NCBI GenBank assembly: GCA_013368375.1 | Contig: JAACJP010000066.1 | Location: 62,001 to 126,000, forward strand | DNA: 64,000 nt | Reading direction: 5' to 3' | From: Tricholomella constricta | Taxonomy: Eukaryota > Basidiomycota > Agaricomycetes > Agaricales > Lyophyllaceae | Shown: in pieces, positions 61,897 through 64,000 of the stretch | How positions within the stretch are numbered: the stretch's first letter is position 1 | Layout of the letters: the number at the start of each line of letters is the position of its first letter | Position numbers and translations under genes: made by a program | The notes under the pieces: model-generated | The model's input: the letters and a program-made list of their open reading frames with translations, nothing else | What the model was told of the DNA's origin: nothing | Databases searched by the model: none

Positions 61897-62693
61897 GGCT
61901 CCGGGTTGCGCAGTTTGGTCGGGTATTCCTTGTGTACTTGTTTTTAGTCGTATGGACCCTAAAATTGTGGTCGTCCTCCCGTAGCTCGCGTTTTGTTCTT
62001 AGGTGTCGCAAGGCAGTCGTCTGTGTCGCCGCTTCCGTTGTCGGGTTGATTGTGTCGGCCGCCGTACGTAGGCCATTTCCGTGCCGGTTACTTGGGAGAT
62101 AATCGCCGCTCGTCATGAAGACCTGCACGACTCGAGCTATGTGTCGCCAATTGTCGGTTGTGTCACGCATGGGTCGCGCTTTGTCTGCCCGTCGTGCCTT
62201 TCTGCAATTTCCAAGTCGGGACACCCCTCGGGTCGCTACAGGGGATCCTGTGCTTATCGGGTCGACAATTTCGAGTTAGTGCGCGAGATCTTCGGGGGCC
62301 GTGTAGAGGGTGGGGCTATGGACCCCGACAGGAGTGGGAGTTTTTCAGGGGCGATGGTGGCGGAGGCGACGGTGCTGCCGAGGGTGGGAGCGGTGGCGAC
62401 GTCGGCGTCGGGTCGGTCGTGTTCGTCTCGTTTTGTGAAGGTGAGTCCGACCGTTTGCGCCACTGTTTGTAAGGATGTATGGTCTGTTTGAGTCATGTGA
62501 CTTGTTGGTCCATGTGGGCGCCATGTGTGCGCCACGTCTCCTCTCTCCTCCTTACTTGAACTGCTGACTGTCCTCAGTCTAGGCGTCGCGCGTGTGTGGC
62601 GTGGGAGGAGGTGGCGGTGCGAAAAATTTTTGGCGCCTTGTTTTGGTTCAATTTTTTTTTTTTTTCATCTCCCTCTCTTCCTGTTGACTCGCA
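61897..62693. other. Region between the two paralogous Cys-cluster genes
   Basis: It contains the 3' flank of the first gene, no supported exon, and from about 62540 the same leader as upstream of the first gene (CTCCTCCTTACTTGAA, then GACTGTCCTCAGTC at 62567-62580). A T15-type run lies at 62651-62665, just before the start codon. Confidence 0.5.
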
Positions 62694-64000
62694 ATGACCC
62701 CTGCCCCCGACTACTCGCTCGTCTTGGAGAACTTGGGAAAGGACTGGGCCGACTGGCAATCGCTTCCCGCAGACGCGGCACGCCCTATGCGTGCTGATCT
62801 CTTGGAGGACATTCTGGAGGGCGTGGAGTCCCTGCGCTCTCAGGTGGCCGGTGGGGAGCGCCGAGTGTGGGGTGACGAGGCGGAAGCCCTAGCGTCGATC
62901 TGGGCCGGCATTGAGGGCGACAAGGAGTGGTCTGTGCAATTTCTGGGCCTTCGTCCCGAGGTACGCTCTGCTGTTCGTGTTCTTACGTTTATTGACGTGT
63001 TTGCCTCTTAGGACGAGTACACTCGCCGACGTCGGGAGCGGCATCAGCGTCTGGGTTCGGGGATCGGTAGCCGCGCATCGCAGTCGGTGGCGCCCGAGGA
63101 GCCCGCGGCGTCGTCAAAGGTTGTGGTCACTCCCGTTGCCGAGTCGGCGGCATCGGTGGAGACGAGTCTTATGGATGTGGACGACGAGGCGGGCGGGGTG
63201 CCCCCCGTGGTTCCCGACCTTGGTGGCCCCGCGGCTGACGGTACCGCTTCCGTAGTTCCGGCGGGCGCTACTATGCAAGAGTTGGCAGCGAAGGTGGCGA
63301 CTGATGGTGTTTCGCGTACGGTCGAGGAATTTTGTCGGTCGTCGGAAGCAGCGAGCGTTGCCGCCATGGCCGCGCGGATGGCGCGGGAGGTCGAGGAGCC
63401 TATGCGGGACCCGCTCGCGCCTCTCTCGCGCGCCGTCTCTGAAGTCGCTCTGGACGGTCGATCGCACGCCGCCGTTGGTGGGGGAGAGTCGTCGGTGCGC
63501 CCGCGGGGAGAGGGCAAAAAAGGCGGTGGTGCGCGTAAGATGGCCTACATCTCCGCGGGCGGAGGGCGCCCGACAGCGCTTCCTTTCCCTGTGGTGCCCG
63601 GTGTAGGTCCTCGTTGCGCCCATTCCCTTGTTCGCCTCCTGACTACATTTTGACAGACGTCCCGTCCAGTGGCTCGCCCCGTGGGGTCGGGTGAGTCCAC
63701 CCTCTGTCCTGGCGTCGTGTTTTGTCCTGTGAGCGGGCGACGCTTAACTCTTTTCTCAGGTGCGAAGCCAGCGACACCGTCGGCCGCCCCGGAACCCGAC
63801 AAAAAACGCAAGCGTGTGATGGGGGAGGACGATGAGGGATCGGTCGTAATCGTCGAGGCAGGGAAGAAGCGGAAGATGACCGCGGTCCCCAGCGCCTGGG
63901 AGCTGAAGTTAGAGGAGTTCAAGGTCGAGTGTCCGGATTGGTTCGCTCGCGACATTCCGGTACGAGGTGTCGGTCGGCTCCTCTGTCGGGCGCTTCTTTC
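62694..64000 (+). CDS. Paralogue of the 60597 gene, intact in the window, 3' end outside
   Basis: Exons 62694-62960, 63012-63602, 63657-63690 and 63760-63959 join in frame (364 codons), with a donor GTACGA at 63960 leading out of the window. Exon 1 (LENLGKDWADWQSLPADAAR and GIEGDKEWSVQFLGLRPE) matches exon 1 of the upstream copy. The middle is longer: Ala/Val/Ser-rich and disordered, with two basic stretches (PDKKRKRVMG, GKKRKMT) that look like nuclear localisation signals. The last exon ends WELKLEEFKVECPDWFARDIP, matching the sequence just before the Cys-cluster exon of the upstream copy, so that exon is expected just beyond 64000. No stop or frameshift is seen. Confidence 0.68.

Noticed and set aside
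62081..62491. 136-aa ORF with a CPSC pair between the paralogous genes
   Set aside because: It could be a decayed Cys-cluster exon, but cysteine spacing and splice sites do not fit and the leader of the next gene overlaps its 3' flank.

Overview
The window looks like a repeat-rich, compartment-type region of a basidiomycete (Agaricomycete) genome. The evidence is short introns (about 45-110 nt) with GT/AG ends, chromodomain Ty3/gypsy retrotransposons, a Crypton-type tyrosine recombinase, and several multi-copy mushroom-type hypothetical genes. I see no bacterial features, rRNA, tRNA or CRISPR.

Layout. 1-3249: right part of a minus-strand Ty3/gypsy element (A) with broken gag and its 5' LTR, inserted in an older gag-like ORF. 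4488-6214: a host gene for a trypsin-fold-like protein. 6662-7593: the 3' part of a PUP1-like proteasome beta2 gene, frameshifted and ending at the next element. 7594-24976: two head-to-tail, almost identical copies of an 8.69 kb element. Each copy carries a seven-exon tyrosine recombinase gene with a GCR1_C-like domain (864 aa), a convergent TET/JBP-type 2-oxoglutarate dioxygenase gene, and a third conserved gene of unknown function. 25654-29976: three host-type genes, one with an RNase H1 N-terminal (hybrid-binding) domain. The last of these is capped by a solo LTR placed exactly on its start codon. 31660-34273: an 855-aa gene with many SDFDF-type repeats.

34294-59761 is a nest of LTR elements, all on the minus strand. 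Element B (34294-40612) is complete with a 5-bp target duplication. Next come a KDZ-like transposase fragment, a deletion/recombinant element C, and element D. D is disrupted by the complete 10.5 kb element E (44256-54796). E has a Gly-rich gag, two tandem retropepsin domains, and an intron-containing gene on the opposite strand between pol and the 3' LTR. 60597-64000: two tandem paralogous genes with a Zn2Cys6-like cysteine cluster; the first has an amber codon and the second runs off the window.

How the parts relate. The 8.69 kb unit appears to be a Crypton-like transposon in which a site-specific recombinase travels with a putative modified-base oxidase. The surrounding retroelements carry inactivating changes at CpG sites (CGA to TGA, and an integrase Asp to Asn), which fits a CpG-methylated genome in which such an oxidase could matter. 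All three readable retroelement leader regions show Tf1-type self-priming: a 12-13 nt sequence next to the 5' LTR is complementary to a segment of the LTR about 27-30 nt downstream of a TATA box, with compensatory change between families.

All exon models, domain calls and copy comparisons were made by eye from the sequence; no database search or alignment program was run.
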